Shown here one piece after another: positions 48,277-63,711 of a DNA stretch of 64,000 nt. Below the pieces are notes generated by a model. That model ran no database searches, was not told where the DNA came from, and saw nothing but the letters and a program-made list of their open reading frames with translations. Each line of letters starts with the position of its first letter. Within the stretch, counting starts at the first letter, position 1. Source of the stretch: Cyanoderma ruficeps (lineage: Eukaryota > Chordata > Aves > Passeriformes > Timaliidae); contig VZDJ01000006.1 in the NCBI GenBank assembly GCA_008694505.1, positions 669,527-733,526 of the forward strand, given 5' to 3'. The translations under genes and the position numbers were made by a program.

Positions 48277-50808
48277 GCAAGAAAGTTGGGCAGAGTTATC
48301 AAAATTGTTTAAAATCGCCTTTTAATTGTGATCTTGTCACCTAAAATATAAGTTCACAGTAGCATTCTTGAGAAAACTTTAGGAGCAATGTGTCTTCTAT
48401 TTTATGCTGCAGGATTGCATCCAAGGATCCATTACAGGACACAACAAACCATATTTAAGTGAGATAATATTCAGAATGGGTGGAAGAGAAACAATTGCAT
48501 ATGTGTAAATATGCATGTGTATACAGAGGTCAGCTGTACACAGTGATGAAGGAATTAAAAAATAAATATGATCATGAGATAAAATTAGGATAGAAAGGCT
48601 TTTCCAAAAAGGAAAGTTGCATGACATTTGAAAAGTAACAGGAAAAACCTTGCTAAAATATTAAAATATCCTTGATGTTAAACAAAATTTCCACATTATT
48701 ATTGCCTTCATTTTATAAAAGTTTTACTTGTTGTAAAAAGGCAGCCTTTCATAGTAAAAACTGATTTAAATGTATATTTCTCTGACCTATGTTCTTTATG
48801 TAGGTGAGACACAGCATTCATCTCCATTTCTATGTATTATAAAATTTGTGACTTCAAAACAAACTAAAAAGCTTCCACAAACCACATAAAAAACTTACCT
48901 AAAACAGCTTCAGAGAAAAATGGGAAGAGAAAAAAAAATCTCGAGAGAAAGATCAAAATTAAACATTTAGATTAAATCAGAGAAAGTCAATGTCACAATG
49001 TCAATTGGCTTAAAGTATCATTTTAAATAGTTTATGTGCCACACTCTGAATTTCATTCCATGGAAGCTGATGAAAATCTGGTTGTAGATACATGGTAGAT
49101 AGGATTGGTGAAACCTTGTAATATATTTGGAGGAAGTAAGATCAGCATTGGTTCATCTGAGTCAGAAAGTAAAATCTGACTAACAAGTGCAATCTTGATT
49201 TCCTGTTGCTTAAATTACACCTAAATTACTTCAAAGTTAGAATGTATAAACTACCCAAATTTCAGTTTTGCTTTGTATGTTGATTTCGTGATTTTGTGTG
49301 TGTTAGAAAAGCTGACCATATTTATACTGCCAAAGTCTGCGTCACGAATTAGTACTTGGCTATTAAATGTGGTCAGCTGTTTCCTGCTGACACCACATAA
49401 CCATGCTTAATTGCTAAATGTGTAAACTGGTACTTAAAACTTACTATCCATCAACGAAATATTAAAAGTGATTATTGAAGGTATATTATAAAGTAATATT
49501 AACATATATTAAAAAAAAGTTATTTTTTTAAATAGACCAGTACAAAAAAGGATCTCAAAGCCAAATTGGAAAACAATTGATACTGATCCTCTCATATAGT
49601 CTAGTCTAAAATGTGATCTTAGCTACCTGTTTTCAGATGATTTGTTTTAAGTATTTGAAGTTTTAAAAGTATTTCTAAGTATTTAATTTTTAAATATATT
49701 AAAACTTTAGAAATGGAGCAGTATCTTGGTTTAAATGTGGTGCTATATTAAAAACACTGTCCAGTATTTTTAATTGGTGGGATAAATTGAATTTTGTATA
49801 AATTAGAGAGGACTGATTTTTTTTGAATGTCATCTAAAGAAGTCATAGGGAAACTGTGCCATTCTAGAAGCAGGCAGGAGTTTTTGTATGTTGACACTGA
49901 AATTCTGTATATGCTCTCAGAATAAGAAGGTAAGAGGTAATACAGGAAAAAAAATGTAGTTTGAAGAGAAAGCAGCAAGGCTAAGGATTCAGGTAGTTTT
50001 TCTTGAACTAAATGCAAGCCAATTTTCTATAACAGCAAAAGATGTAAGTTTAATCAAATGAGGAGAGGAAACACAACAGTGTGAGGGTAGCTTTCATGTA
50101 CTGGTAATGAAATGCTGTGAATAATCTGAATGAAGAGTCTGAACAAATTGCATCATGAATGCCAGATACTGCCCTTCTGCTTTTTCTTCTTTTTTTTTCT
50201 TTTTTTTTGTATTATAAGCATGTGGGAATGAGCCAGATAGACAGAGACAGAATATTCCATAAGGTATTGTCTCTAATTATCATCCTAAATTTATTGCTTC
50301 TCATTTGTGTCAGTGCTACTCTTACACTGTGAGAGAAAAGGTGAGAGAAAAACCTTGAGAAAATGTTTTGTTCGCTCAAAGATGGAAAATAAGGGATTAC
50401 TGAACATTCAGAACATATACAAAAATACAACATTGAGCATGGTATTAGTGTAATAAAATATTATTATTTTTATTTAATTGGTAGTGCAAGTGCAGGAATA
50501 TTATACAATTCTGTGAAGTTAGAAATAACACACTGCTGTTTGCTCAGTTTTTCTCTTGAAATAAGGGAAGCAGCTGAGGACTGCTTATTTTTACTATTGG
50601 AGAAAAGCATATGTTTTAATGGATTGTTAAACAGGGAGGGACAAAGGGGCTTAATACAAGGAAAGAGGACTAGATCCATGACGAATGTGATGAAATACAC
50701 GAGGCAGTCTCCTCATAGAAGAAAAAGTGTTATTAAATATATAAAGGCACAGCCCCCCAGCCCCACCCAATAATCCATGAGTGAAATATGGGAATGAATG
50801 GAAATTTT

Positions 50809-50857
50809 GGGGGGAAAAAAAGGCAAAAAAAAAGGTGGGGGAGAGGGAGGGAGAGTT
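50809..50857 (+). repeat. Polypurine (A/G) tract with G runs
   Basis: About 50 bp almost only A and G, including gggggg, long A runs and gtgggggagagggagggaga. It has the composition of triplex-forming tracts. The G runs fall short of a standard four-run quadruplex within short loops. Confidence 0.7.
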
Positions 50858-52021
50858 GAAATTTGCAGTGTGAGTTCTTTCCTGTCTGCACGATTTGGTC
50901 AATTATTGTTACCTTCCAGCCAAACTAACAACAAAAATTCTAGAAGCAATATTTCCTTGTTTGGGCTGTTGAATCATTGAGTGCTTCTGTAAGTGTACAT
51001 ACAAATGAGGAAAAGATCTAACACCCAAATGAGATTATAAAACATTAAGGCGTAGAATATAAACTTGTCATATTAACTTGCTGGCTGACAGTTGAGTTTG
51101 AAGAAAAGAGGTGGGAATTTAATTTTGTGCATGTTGCATTTTTTTTTTTCCTATATTTTCCTCAAAGACTGATCTATGATCTAGTTCTAGCTATGAAATG
51201 CAGTAGAAATATTAGTACTGATAGTGGTAAACTGATTTGAAATCAATATTGAAGTAGATACATATCCTACACTGGTACTGTTTTTTCTGGGCTTTCAGCC
51301 ATGTTTTATTCTGTAGCCAGTTACGGTCAATATTGTAGCACAGAGAAAATATGTTGGAATCAGAAGACTTTTTCATAAAAATAATGCAATTTTAATAACA
51401 CTTAAGACAAGAATAATTGCCACTTACTTCATCAGCAAAACCACCTTGATATGATAAAATGTAAAGGTAAGGTAAAGTCAAAGACAATCAACAGAGAATG
51501 GGATTTCCACCATTTCTTTCTAAAGTAATAATATTTCAATCGGATTTCAAAGAGAGAGAAAATTGATGATAGAGGTATAGATAACACCATAGTTATCTAT
51601 GTCTGAAATGCTCTGTTTTCCTTCCATAATCTCTTTCTCTGTCATAAAGGCTTTTAAGATGTTTTGTTTTGAGATTTGATCCTGATTTGTCTGAATGGTG
51701 CCTCAGCCTGCACCCAGTTTGTACATAAGCAGATGCTACAATCTGGTGGCTTCCTTTTTAAAGCTATAAAATAAATAACGTGTCAGGTTGGGGTTTTTTT
51801 TAACTTTCTTACATGAAGTAGGTTAGTAACCATGTACTGTTGTTTTATCCTTAGGAACATTCCCTCTCAAGTAGGAATCTCCTCCTGTCTTAAAGAGTTT
51901 GCTGCTCTGAACATAACAGAGGTGTAGGTTTTCTTTCAATTCAAGCTCAGCATCTCCAAGCAATAAATGTTCAAGTAAATAACATTGTCTAACATTTTGA
52001 AAGCTTTTCTCTTTCTTTTAG

Positions 52022-52168
52022 GAATTTGTGAAAGAAAGTGACTTCATGTCATTTAACAGTGGTGGACAGCTTTCACCTGGGATGTTTTTAACTGTTGATG
52101 AAATTGAAAGATATGACTATCTTTTTGGCCAATCAATATCTCTGCTTTTTAGCAGCTCACTGTGCTGA
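52022..52168 (+). other. Candidate cryptic 3' terminal exon
   Basis: A strong acceptor, with branch-like tctaac near 51989 and a pyrimidine tract ending ctctttcttttag at 52021, opens onto 48 in-frame codons in the phase used by the preceding FER exon: EFVKESDFMSFNSGGQLSPG and further to SSSLC, then TGA at 52166-52168. No good donor was noted inside it. Used as an alternative last exon, it would end FER before the SH2 domain. It does not resemble any FER exon I know and could be chance; an AATAAA lies about 760 bp further on. Confidence 0.2.
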
Positions 52169-53615
52169 AAGACATGTAACCTTGGAGTACAGCTTTTGCC
52201 TCTAAAAAGTCTGTGCAATTTGTGTTCAAGCTGTAGTTTTTTCTTACATACTCCTTCCTATCTCTGACTCTGTAACAGAGCACACTCATTCTTTCTAGTG
52301 ATGAGACTATTGGTTATAATACTTGTTACAAGTCTCAGGTCTGAAATTCTCCTTGATGAGAATTTCATCCATGATGATTCTCTATGTCTGTTGATATCAG
52401 AGAACACAAGGGTCTGTCAGGTTCTTAACTATGTTCTCCAGTTTTTTGTCAAGATCCTGGATTAAACTAGTCCTTTGAGGTATAACTTAGGCAACCAGAA
52501 GCCAACAAAGACATTTTTAATAGCTAAAATTGTATGCAAGTGCTAAAAAATTGCAGATATTTGGAAACAAAAATTTCTGCATAGATTCCATTCATGGGTC
52601 TGGTTATTTCCACTCTGAGAGTCTGAGACCATTCCTAGTATTTTTTGGACTAGGCATTGTAGTATAAATATCTTCTGAGGAAAACCTTAAATGCAGATGG
52701 CCTCCAACCTGGGTTTTTATCAGGGCAGAGCAGAAGTTAATTCAGGATGGTGTGCTTCACTTGCATCTGTTTGAACTGGGGAACGTTCACATACCTGTTG
52801 TAGTCACAATTGCCTTGCATTATGTCATTCACAGTTTTACCACTCTGGCTGTGAGAATTTCTATGAGCTCTGGAAATGTTTTTTAATTACACACAGCTTA
52901 AATGAGGGCCTGCCTTCCTACCCATAACAAATAAATCTTAAGTGGTCAGTGACAAAATGTTACGTTTCCTTCAGTGTTTTCTTAAATGATGTAGCAATGT
53001 TAATATGTAAAATCATAGATTAAACTCATTAATTTCCACTTACAACAAGTAGCTTACATCTGCAGCCAATTCCAGGTAGTGAAAATAATTATTTACAATC
53101 TTTGTGTCTTATCATAGAGTTTATAAGGACACTACACCCAGGTGTGTATTCTGCATTACAGGGTATATGCTAGGAAAAAAGTCTCATAATTATTAACTGA
53201 TTTGGGATGCAATTGATAAATTCTCGAAAACAATTTATCCAATTCAAGTGCTTTGTATGAGTGAATTTGTTACGGTTTTGTGTCTGGGAAGTTTCTCTCT
53301 GCATAGAGAAATTATTAATTCTCAGTTGTTAATAGCATGTCAGAATGTGTAAGAAAGAGTTGGTCAGTATGGTTTATGAAAAATAGCAAACCAGATAAAA
53401 AATGTTACATGGTTTTATGGATGATTCCTTAAACTTCTGCTTTTGATATATTGATTTTTCAGGTAAACAGAAAAGAAAGTGATCAATATGCTTTTGTGCA
53501 AGTGTAAGAGCTGTAAGAGCCTTGATCTTGTTGGTTAATAGAAATACATAATTTAGGTACATAAAACTGAAATTATTATTGTTTGTGATACTTTTCATGT
53601 ACAAGTAAACTCTAA

Positions 53616-57271
<3,656 letters not shown>

Positions 57272-57394
57272 AATCAATATCGTTTCGAAGGAACTGGGTT
57301 TCCAACTATTCCTCAGCTCATAGAACATCATTACACAACAAAGCAAGTTATTACAAAGAAGTCGGGTGTTGTTCTGCTTAATCCCGTTGTTAAG
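57272..57394 (+). CDS. FER: FER exon: C-terminal third of the SH2 domain
   Basis: A 123-bp exon (41 codons) encoding [40 protein letters not shown] and K. It supplies the later strands and second helix of the SH2 fold ([13 protein letters not shown]) and the LLNP end that leads into the kinase domain. Human FER (about residues 514-553) reads [20 protein letters not shown], so changes are few. The acceptor is cctccatacag and the donor gtaatg. In human FER the next residues (KDKKWILSHEDV) start the kinase region; that exon was not seen before 64000. Confidence 0.97.
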
Positions 57395-58204
57395 GTAATG
57401 CATGCATTCCAGAACCTTTATTTAACTGACAATCATTTTGGGGGAGTTTATTATTATTTGAATAAGATCCTATGGAACTTCTCAGAAGATTTTTCTATTT
57501 TTCTTTTCTTTTTTTTGTGTGTGTGTCTCTGTTCCTGACCTCTTCCAAACTTCTCACCTCTGTGCAATACATTCACTTAACTCCCTATCTTGATTCTTAC
57601 GATGAATTTTTGCTCTTTTGAAAGAATGGCATTCAACTTCTTACCAAGTATCCTCGTACTTTTCTTTTTGGTTTCACATTTGGTTTCACATACTAAGTAA
57701 TTCAAAGTAGTAGTTCATTGCCCTTCCTTCTATAAAGTAAAAAAATTTCTTTTATATAATGGAGAAGGTCTCAAAAATTTGGAAGACTTACAGCAACTCC
57801 ATTTTGTCTCTGTTTTATATCACTAAAACAAGTTAGACACAAGAAAAGGCACTGATACTCCAGCATCAATGAAAATTTAAAACAAAAATTCCCTTTTAAA
57901 TCAGGAAGCTATTGCAGAAAGTCTTTCAGGTTGGAAAAAAAAAAGGGCTAAGTATTAAACTGTATCAGTGTTTTAAGACTCTCCTTGACTTCTTCCTGCA
58001 GTTTTGCAGTATCTCTCTAGTTGTTATTTCATTCATAAGCCAACTCCACTGTCTTTGCGTCTTAGCTACGGGTAAGCCTTTTGTTCTTGATATAGTTATT
58101 TTTTCAAGACTAGTTTCAAGCCTGTGTTCAACAAAATTTTAGAAAGTATGGCAATTTATATTTCACCATTAGTTACCTACTCCAGGGTTGATGTAGATGA
58201 GTAA

Positions 58205-58720
58205 TGTGATGGTTGGCTCTTGCAATTAAGGGATGAATATTATGTGTAAAGAGAAGTTTTATTGATGTATCGTTATGTTATTGTGATTTGCTGTTTGGAC
58301 ATCCTCTGTTCTCTCCATAGTCCCCTTTCCCCCGGTAGGGTTGCCAAGGGACAGCCTTGGTAGTAGAGGACATGTAGAGGGAGGGCTGTACCTGTGCCCC
58401 TTGCATGAGGCATTTGGGAAGAGGGCAGCCTTGTTACTAGGAGGCGTGGCATGGCAACACCTGACCTCCAATGAAGTTGCAAGAAAGCAGTCTCCACCAA
58501 TGGACGGCAAAGAAGAGTTGATTGGCAGACTTTGGGAGGGGCCAGGGTGACCTGATGCAGCACCAAAGGTATAAAAGTCAGAGCGGCCATTTTGTGCGTG
58601 AACACATGGCAGTTTAGTTCCATGCTCCCAGTGATGTTGTTTCTCCTTATTCAGTCCTTCATTGTATTTTACAATTTTGAAATTTTAAAAGTGAGCGCAG
58701 TTTCTCCCAAGGGTGCTAGT
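58205..58720 (+). mobile_element. Solo LTR, about 515 bp, sense to FER (family shared with 61338-61773)
   Basis: The block starts tgtgatggttggctcttgca and shows LTR layout: a U3 with GC-rich segments (ggcatggcaacacctgacct), a TATA box (tataaaag at 58570-58577), an R-like gccattttgtgcgtgaacac and an AT-rich end. Large parts match the reverse complement of 61338-61773, for example ggcatggcaacacctgacctccaat and aattaaggga; two dispersed copies of one sequence support repeat status. The 3' end near 58720 is approximate and no clear target duplication was found. Confidence 0.78.
58570..58577 (+). promoter_or_regulatory. LTR TATA box in FER sense orientation
   Basis: tataaaag, preceded by GC-rich U3 sequence and followed about 25 bp later by gccattttgtg, is the normal spacing for an LTR core promoter. 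It points toward the downstream FER kinase exons. Activity is inferred, not shown. Confidence 0.5.
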
Positions 58721-59369
58721 TCTTTCCTGCTAATAATCCTAAGAAAGTCAAGTATGTTCTTTTTCTCAAAATTGTACTTAATCTGCACTTACCTGTTCTA
58801 TATAATCTTAAAATTTTACAAATGGGACATTGGAAATGCACGTTTTTGTTAATATCTTGCTGATTACCAAACTGATGCTTCATTGAACGTAAATTATTTC
58901 TTACATTCATTGTAGATCACATGAGAAATCATAGGACATTGATTTTGCTGTGTGAATAATTCTTTTTGATATAAATGGTTTAAGCTACAAATAAAGTCAA
59001 GCTCAAAATGAAATCTTTTAAAATCTTTTAATAAATTTCTCTCTCTCTTTAATACCATGTTTGTTTTAAATATGTAATGCCTCTTCTGTTTCCTGACTGT
59101 ACATACAGTGAGAGCAGCCCTGTTTTGGTAAAAGTAAAATGATAGTGTAGTAGTATATTATCACATCGTTATTGTCTGTTAAACTGGAACATATAATTTG
59201 TAAAACAGCATCTCGTCTTTCTCTGTTGCTTACTTTGAAGAGAGGGAGTTTCTTATTCCTGCCTTTTTTTCATTTGTATCTTTTTTTCATAAAGTTTTAA
59301 TTTATCCATAATCTTGTGTAACTATAGCCAAACAATTTTTCTAGTACATATCTTGTAGAAGAAACATTC

Positions 59370-59690
59370 CCAAATGACATTCCTAGTCATTTCACCATTA
59401 CCACTCTGGTGGCAGCAGCGAATTCCTCCCCAAAGGAGTAGCTCCAGCCGTTCTCCTCCAAAGCCAAGAGGGCAAGAGTGAGCAGCTGCCCCAGCCCACT
59501 TTACTTCCCAGCTCAACTCTCATGGTATCTCTGCCCCTTGGAGAGAAACCCTCAGATAAGAGCGTGGCCAAACACACCCTTCCTGGGGCAACTTCTTTTG
59601 TCTCTGTTAAGTACCTGGTCGTTATTGTCTTTTAGCAACAAAATGGGAGAAAATTCCCTAAGAGAATTAAAAAAAAGGAAAAACCCTAAC
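59370..59690 (-). mobile_element. Possible LTR remnant, antisense
   Basis: A GC-richer block (aaggagtagctccagccgtt, gccaagagggcaagagtgag) next to a segment whose minus strand reads attttctcccattttgttgc. Together they remind me of a bird ERV LTR in reverse. No ends, target duplication or polyadenylation signal could be set, so this is tentative. Confidence 0.35.
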
Positions 59691-60235
59691 CTCCAACAAG
59701 CCTTTTGTTTTTGTTTTCAGGGGGAAAAATGAAGTGGGTCTACTCCTCTTTGGCCTTGTTGACTTAAGTTAACCTTAGTATCAACTAAACTTAGTATTAA
59801 CTACAGATTAGTGAAAATAGTAGTATTTCCTCTAGGATTATGTTAGTTGGTAGTTGATCTGAGCTGCAGTGCATAACTACTTCAGCTGCTCAGGTTTCCC
59901 AAAAATTATGCAAGTAATCGGCATCTATCCATAAAATCCACAGGCTGCATCTGTTTTTTCATATGACTTACCTTGTCCTGGTAGGCATCAGTCTTAATAT
60001 TCAAGAGGGTAATATTCCTTTAGGGTTAATAAACCTTTCTACTTCCATTCTGATGTTATGTGAAGTAATGGGAAGGGTGACTGTTCAGACTAAGAAATAT
60101 TTTGAGTGGGAGGAAACTGATTGTATAGGTTTTTTTAAAAAATAGATATTACATAGATTGCATGTAAGCTTTAATGAATTTATGAAATAGAATGTCAGTT
60201 TATATAGCTACTGTTATAAATGAGGTGAGTTAAAT

Positions 60236-60780
60236 TGTAATAATAAAAAATAAAATTTATTTTCGCGTGATAGTGAGTATGAAATGAATCAGAAACAAAC
60301 CATAGCCACGATAAAGACTAATTCAGTCTCGGGAATCGAAAGGGGGTGAACCCTGAGACAGGCCTCTATCGCACCTGCCCCCCCTGCATTCACCGAAATC
60401 CTACCACCAAAGGTCCAGTTTTTATACATTTCAGTTCCCCCAAGGCAGGGTTTTCCTTTGTCTAGTTGTCCGAGTATTGATATTCATCGGTCTCCTTTTG
60501 GGATTCTGATTTTTCCGAGAGGGTTTTGAGGGAAACAGAATAGATGTCTGGGTGGCCATTTGGAAAACAGAATAGATGTCTGGGTGACCACTGCAGACCA
60601 TATTCAGTCTCTCGGGCAGATGTTTTCGGTCCTTAGGCATACTTGCTGGCCCATTTCCAGGGGAGCCCCATCCATTCATGTGCTGATCGCCTAAATCTTC
60701 CCCCGATCTGCCCCCCTAGTCTCAGAGTTTCTCGGTGAACTGTTTTTTCCTGCTTTTAAAATCCTTTTTTTTCTCAGGCA
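60236..60780 (-). mobile_element. Solo LTR, about 545 bp, antisense, CpG-containing
   Basis: On the minus strand it runs from TGCCTGAG to TTATTACA, with a TATA box (tgtataaaaactgg, complement near 60416-60430), then a GC-rich R/U5-like segment and AATAAA (complement at 60256-60261). Flanks are taaat (60231-60235) and caaat (60781-60785), a possible 5-bp duplication with one mismatch. It keeps many CpGs (ttcgcgtg, tctcgggaatcg), so it is probably younger than nearby repeats. A 25-bp unit is duplicated inside the U3 (60534-60558 and 60566-60590). Confidence 0.75.
60534..60590 (-). repeat. 25-bp tandem duplication inside the LTR U3
   Basis: aacagaatagatgtctgggt plus the next five bases occurs at 60534-60558 and again at 60566-60590 with one mismatch, period 32 bp. 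Duplicated U3 elements are common retroviral enhancer structures. Confidence 0.85.
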
Positions 60781-61337
60781 CAAATTAATACACGGAGGTT
60801 ATTCACAACACTACTAATACTTGGTGTAAACTAAAAGCAATGCATAGTATACTTAGTGCTTCCTGACCAGCAGTTGGAGCCCAAATGAGGCAGTGTTGAA
60901 GAGGGTGTTAGCTACATGATTTGAATTTCTTTAGAGCAGCTGTTCTCAAAAATTTTAAAATTGTTTTGGTTTGAGCCGTAATTTTATGATGGTTTTATTT
61001 CTCCCATCTGATAAAAACTATTTGCTATATTCTGAAGAAGTACTTCAGAATGAAGCAGAAGAGTGTTCTGAGGCTTTCCTTTTTTTAATTTGCATGGAGC
61101 TCTGACTTTCGTATGGGAAAGTGGAGACATTTTATTTTTGGAAGTAGCATGTGCATTCTGACACTTAGTGTTGGGGTAATTTATGCACCATGTGCTGTTA
61201 CCAAGAGATCTTTAATCATCTCCTTAAAGTTCATTTGGCATCTCCAAAGACTGTTTTTGCTTTGTTCACATTATAGCTGTAGAGCAGTCATTATCATTTC
61301 ATGTAATCTTTAATCTTTTTATGTAAATTGCTGTCCC

Positions 61338-61773
61338 TGTAATAACCTTTTGAGAAACGATTTTAAAATTTCAAAGGTTTATTAAACCTTAACAAAATAC
61401 AACCAGGGTCTGAATATGGAAAAATTACAGCGTGAGGACTGTCTGTGACCAGCAGCCATGTGCTCCTCTACAAAATGGATGCTCTGCTTTTGTACCCTTG
61501 GCCCCTTCCAAAGTCTTGTCACCCAACTTCTGCCCTGCCATCCATTGGTGGAGATCACTGTCTTATAGCTTGATTGGAGGTCAGGTGTTGCCATGCCGCC
61601 TCCTAGTCACAAACCTGCCCTCTCCCAAATGCCCCGACCAGTGACAACAGTAGGAGGGAAGGGAAAGAGGACTACGGGAAGAACGTATGAAAATAATATA
61701 ACTATACATCTGTGAAACTTCTCTTAAAATACACATAATATTTATCCCTTAATTGTGAGATCCAACCATGACA
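61338..61773 (-). mobile_element. Solo LTR, about 436 bp, antisense (same family as 58205-58720)
   Basis: Reading the minus strand, it begins TGTCATGGTTGGATCTCACA, passes a TATA-like gggtacaaaagc, a ccattttgta segment and AATAAA (complement at 61378-61383), and ends GGTTATTACA. It aligns along most of its length with the sense LTR at 58205-58720, but inverted. The flanks tgtccc (61332-61337) and ttaccc (61774-61779) agree at 4 of 6 bases, a weak target duplication. Confidence 0.75.
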
Positions 61774-63138
61774 TTACCCATCGATAACAACCTATCTAGA
61801 AATTGAAAGTTAAATATAACAAACTTAAAAGGAAAAAAAAAAAAGTTGTGCTTTTTAGTTTGTTTTTGCTTTCCTTCCCACAGTCATTCTTTCTCCTTTA
61901 CTATATTAGTAACATTCACCTTCTGTGATGTTGCTCTTGAAAGGAACAGGCTTAATTATGTCACAAAAGGCCTGTCCTGTGTCCCATTTCACGTAGACTG
62001 AACTGCCTGCTTTTAATTTTAATGATTCTGTAATAATAGAATTTAAATTAGAAAAACTGAGGGAATTCAAAAGATCTCTGCAAGTAACTTCTTCAATGGA
62101 AAAGTGTCTCATATTTGTTTATAATCTAGCAAAAAATGCGCGTTATGTTCTCCAGGCCGTTATTGATGGACTGACTGATACATAAAGCCCCTGAGTAACT
62201 CAGAGCACACCCAAGGACTTTATTAATAAAAATGCTGGTTAAGCCATACTGGATATATTAACCTTCTAACATCTTTGACCTCCTGTTTTGGAGGTTTTTA
62301 GATTTCTTGAAATATATTTTTTTATTTACATTTTTACAGATTATCTGTAAAATCTGTAACAAGCTGTGAATGTGCTTCATTTTGATTACTGGAAAAGAGA
62401 ATCATCAAAAACATAAGGAATACCATTTTTATTTAAGTGTACCTGAATTAAAGTTTTCACATGGATCATAAATACACCTTTGAAGCAAGTCTGTCCAGGA
62501 TGCACAACTGCTCATGGGAGGGAATTCAGTTTTCAGAACCAGAAAAGATCTAGCCTGAAATAATACTTGTTCCCCAAATACATGTTTCAGATTCTCAGCA
62601 TCAGTTGGTTCATTCTGGAGATCTGCTACTATTTCACTAGTGCTGAAATAGTCATGGTATATGGATGCTCTGTAGTTAAGTCAAATTCTGAACTTATGGA
62701 AAAAAATTAACTGCTGCTTTGTCAGGTGAGTTAGGCCATGTGTTCATTACTAACAACTTTCATTTAAAAATTCTGAATCTATTTTTATGTGACATAGAAG
62801 CCTGTTACATGGTCTGATACATTTTCTGTACATAGAGAAATGATGGATCATAAATGATGAGATGAAAGAAAAGTGCTGAAAGAAAAAAACCCAGATAATT
62901 CTTAGTAATGTTTCTAATGCTGATAAATAAGTTTGTAAATGATGTGAGAATTCTCTACAGATCTGGTTCTGTCTTGCAAGGTATGAATACATTGATGAGT
63001 TAGACATGGGAAGAAATTCTGAAGAGCTATAAATTTTAGTTAGAAAAATTTTCTTTGTGAAAATCTTAGTAAAAATCTGACATGATGCTAATGATTTGTT
63101 GGTAGGGTTTGTTTTACTTTAGCAAAGCAAGCTGAGGT

Positions 63139-63711
63139 TCACTGTTGCAAACAGCACATATGCTCAGAGTATAGGTAGTGTGTGCCTCCCAGGCCAGCAA
63201 AGCACTCGAGGAGGAATTGAAGGGGGCTGCTGAGCAGTCTCAGTTTCAGGGAGCTCTTATGTCTGCTGCGAGATGCTGGATAGAAAGAAGGAGACTTACA
63301 AAGGCCAAGTTTATCACAAAGTAATGCTGTCACACAATTACAGATGCTCATCCCATGGCTGGAGACAATTAAGATGCTGCAGAGGGAACCAGTGGCAGTA
63401 ATGGTACTGGGGAATATTGTCTTGGGTCTGTTTGACCTGAGGACCACTCTTGAGGAGCAGAAATCTGAAAGGCAGAAGCAGCCTGTAGCAGGGAATGTAG
63501 CAGCTGCAGTTATTGCAGCTCTACCTTGGCTAGATTTGTCACTCCAGAGAGGATTCCTGTGGCATCCTGGATTACCTGTGTGATACTCACCCATTTGGCC
63601 AGCCATTATGTCGGAATGCCAAGAAGCACCTGGTGGTTGTGGTCTTTGGGTGTTGGTTTTTGGTCTAAAGCTGTAATTCTCATGGGTGTGGCTAAAGTCT
63701 AATACATGCAT
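63139..63711. other. Unassigned ORF-rich block (frames on both strands)
   Basis: A roughly 570-bp block of balanced base composition within AT-rich intron. The minus strand has a 190-codon open frame over its whole length, the longest in the window, with no domain I recognise. The plus strand has a frame open from about 63314 to 63583, giving MLIPWLETIKMLQREPVAVM and then VLGNIVLGLFDLRTTLEEQK, with a hydrophobic stretch and a charged segment. Neither matches a family I know. It could be a repeat, an old retrocopy or chance. Confidence 0.25.

Noticed and set aside
58273..58623. Minus-strand frame of 116 codons
   Set aside because: It is antisense to the U3/R region of the sense LTR.
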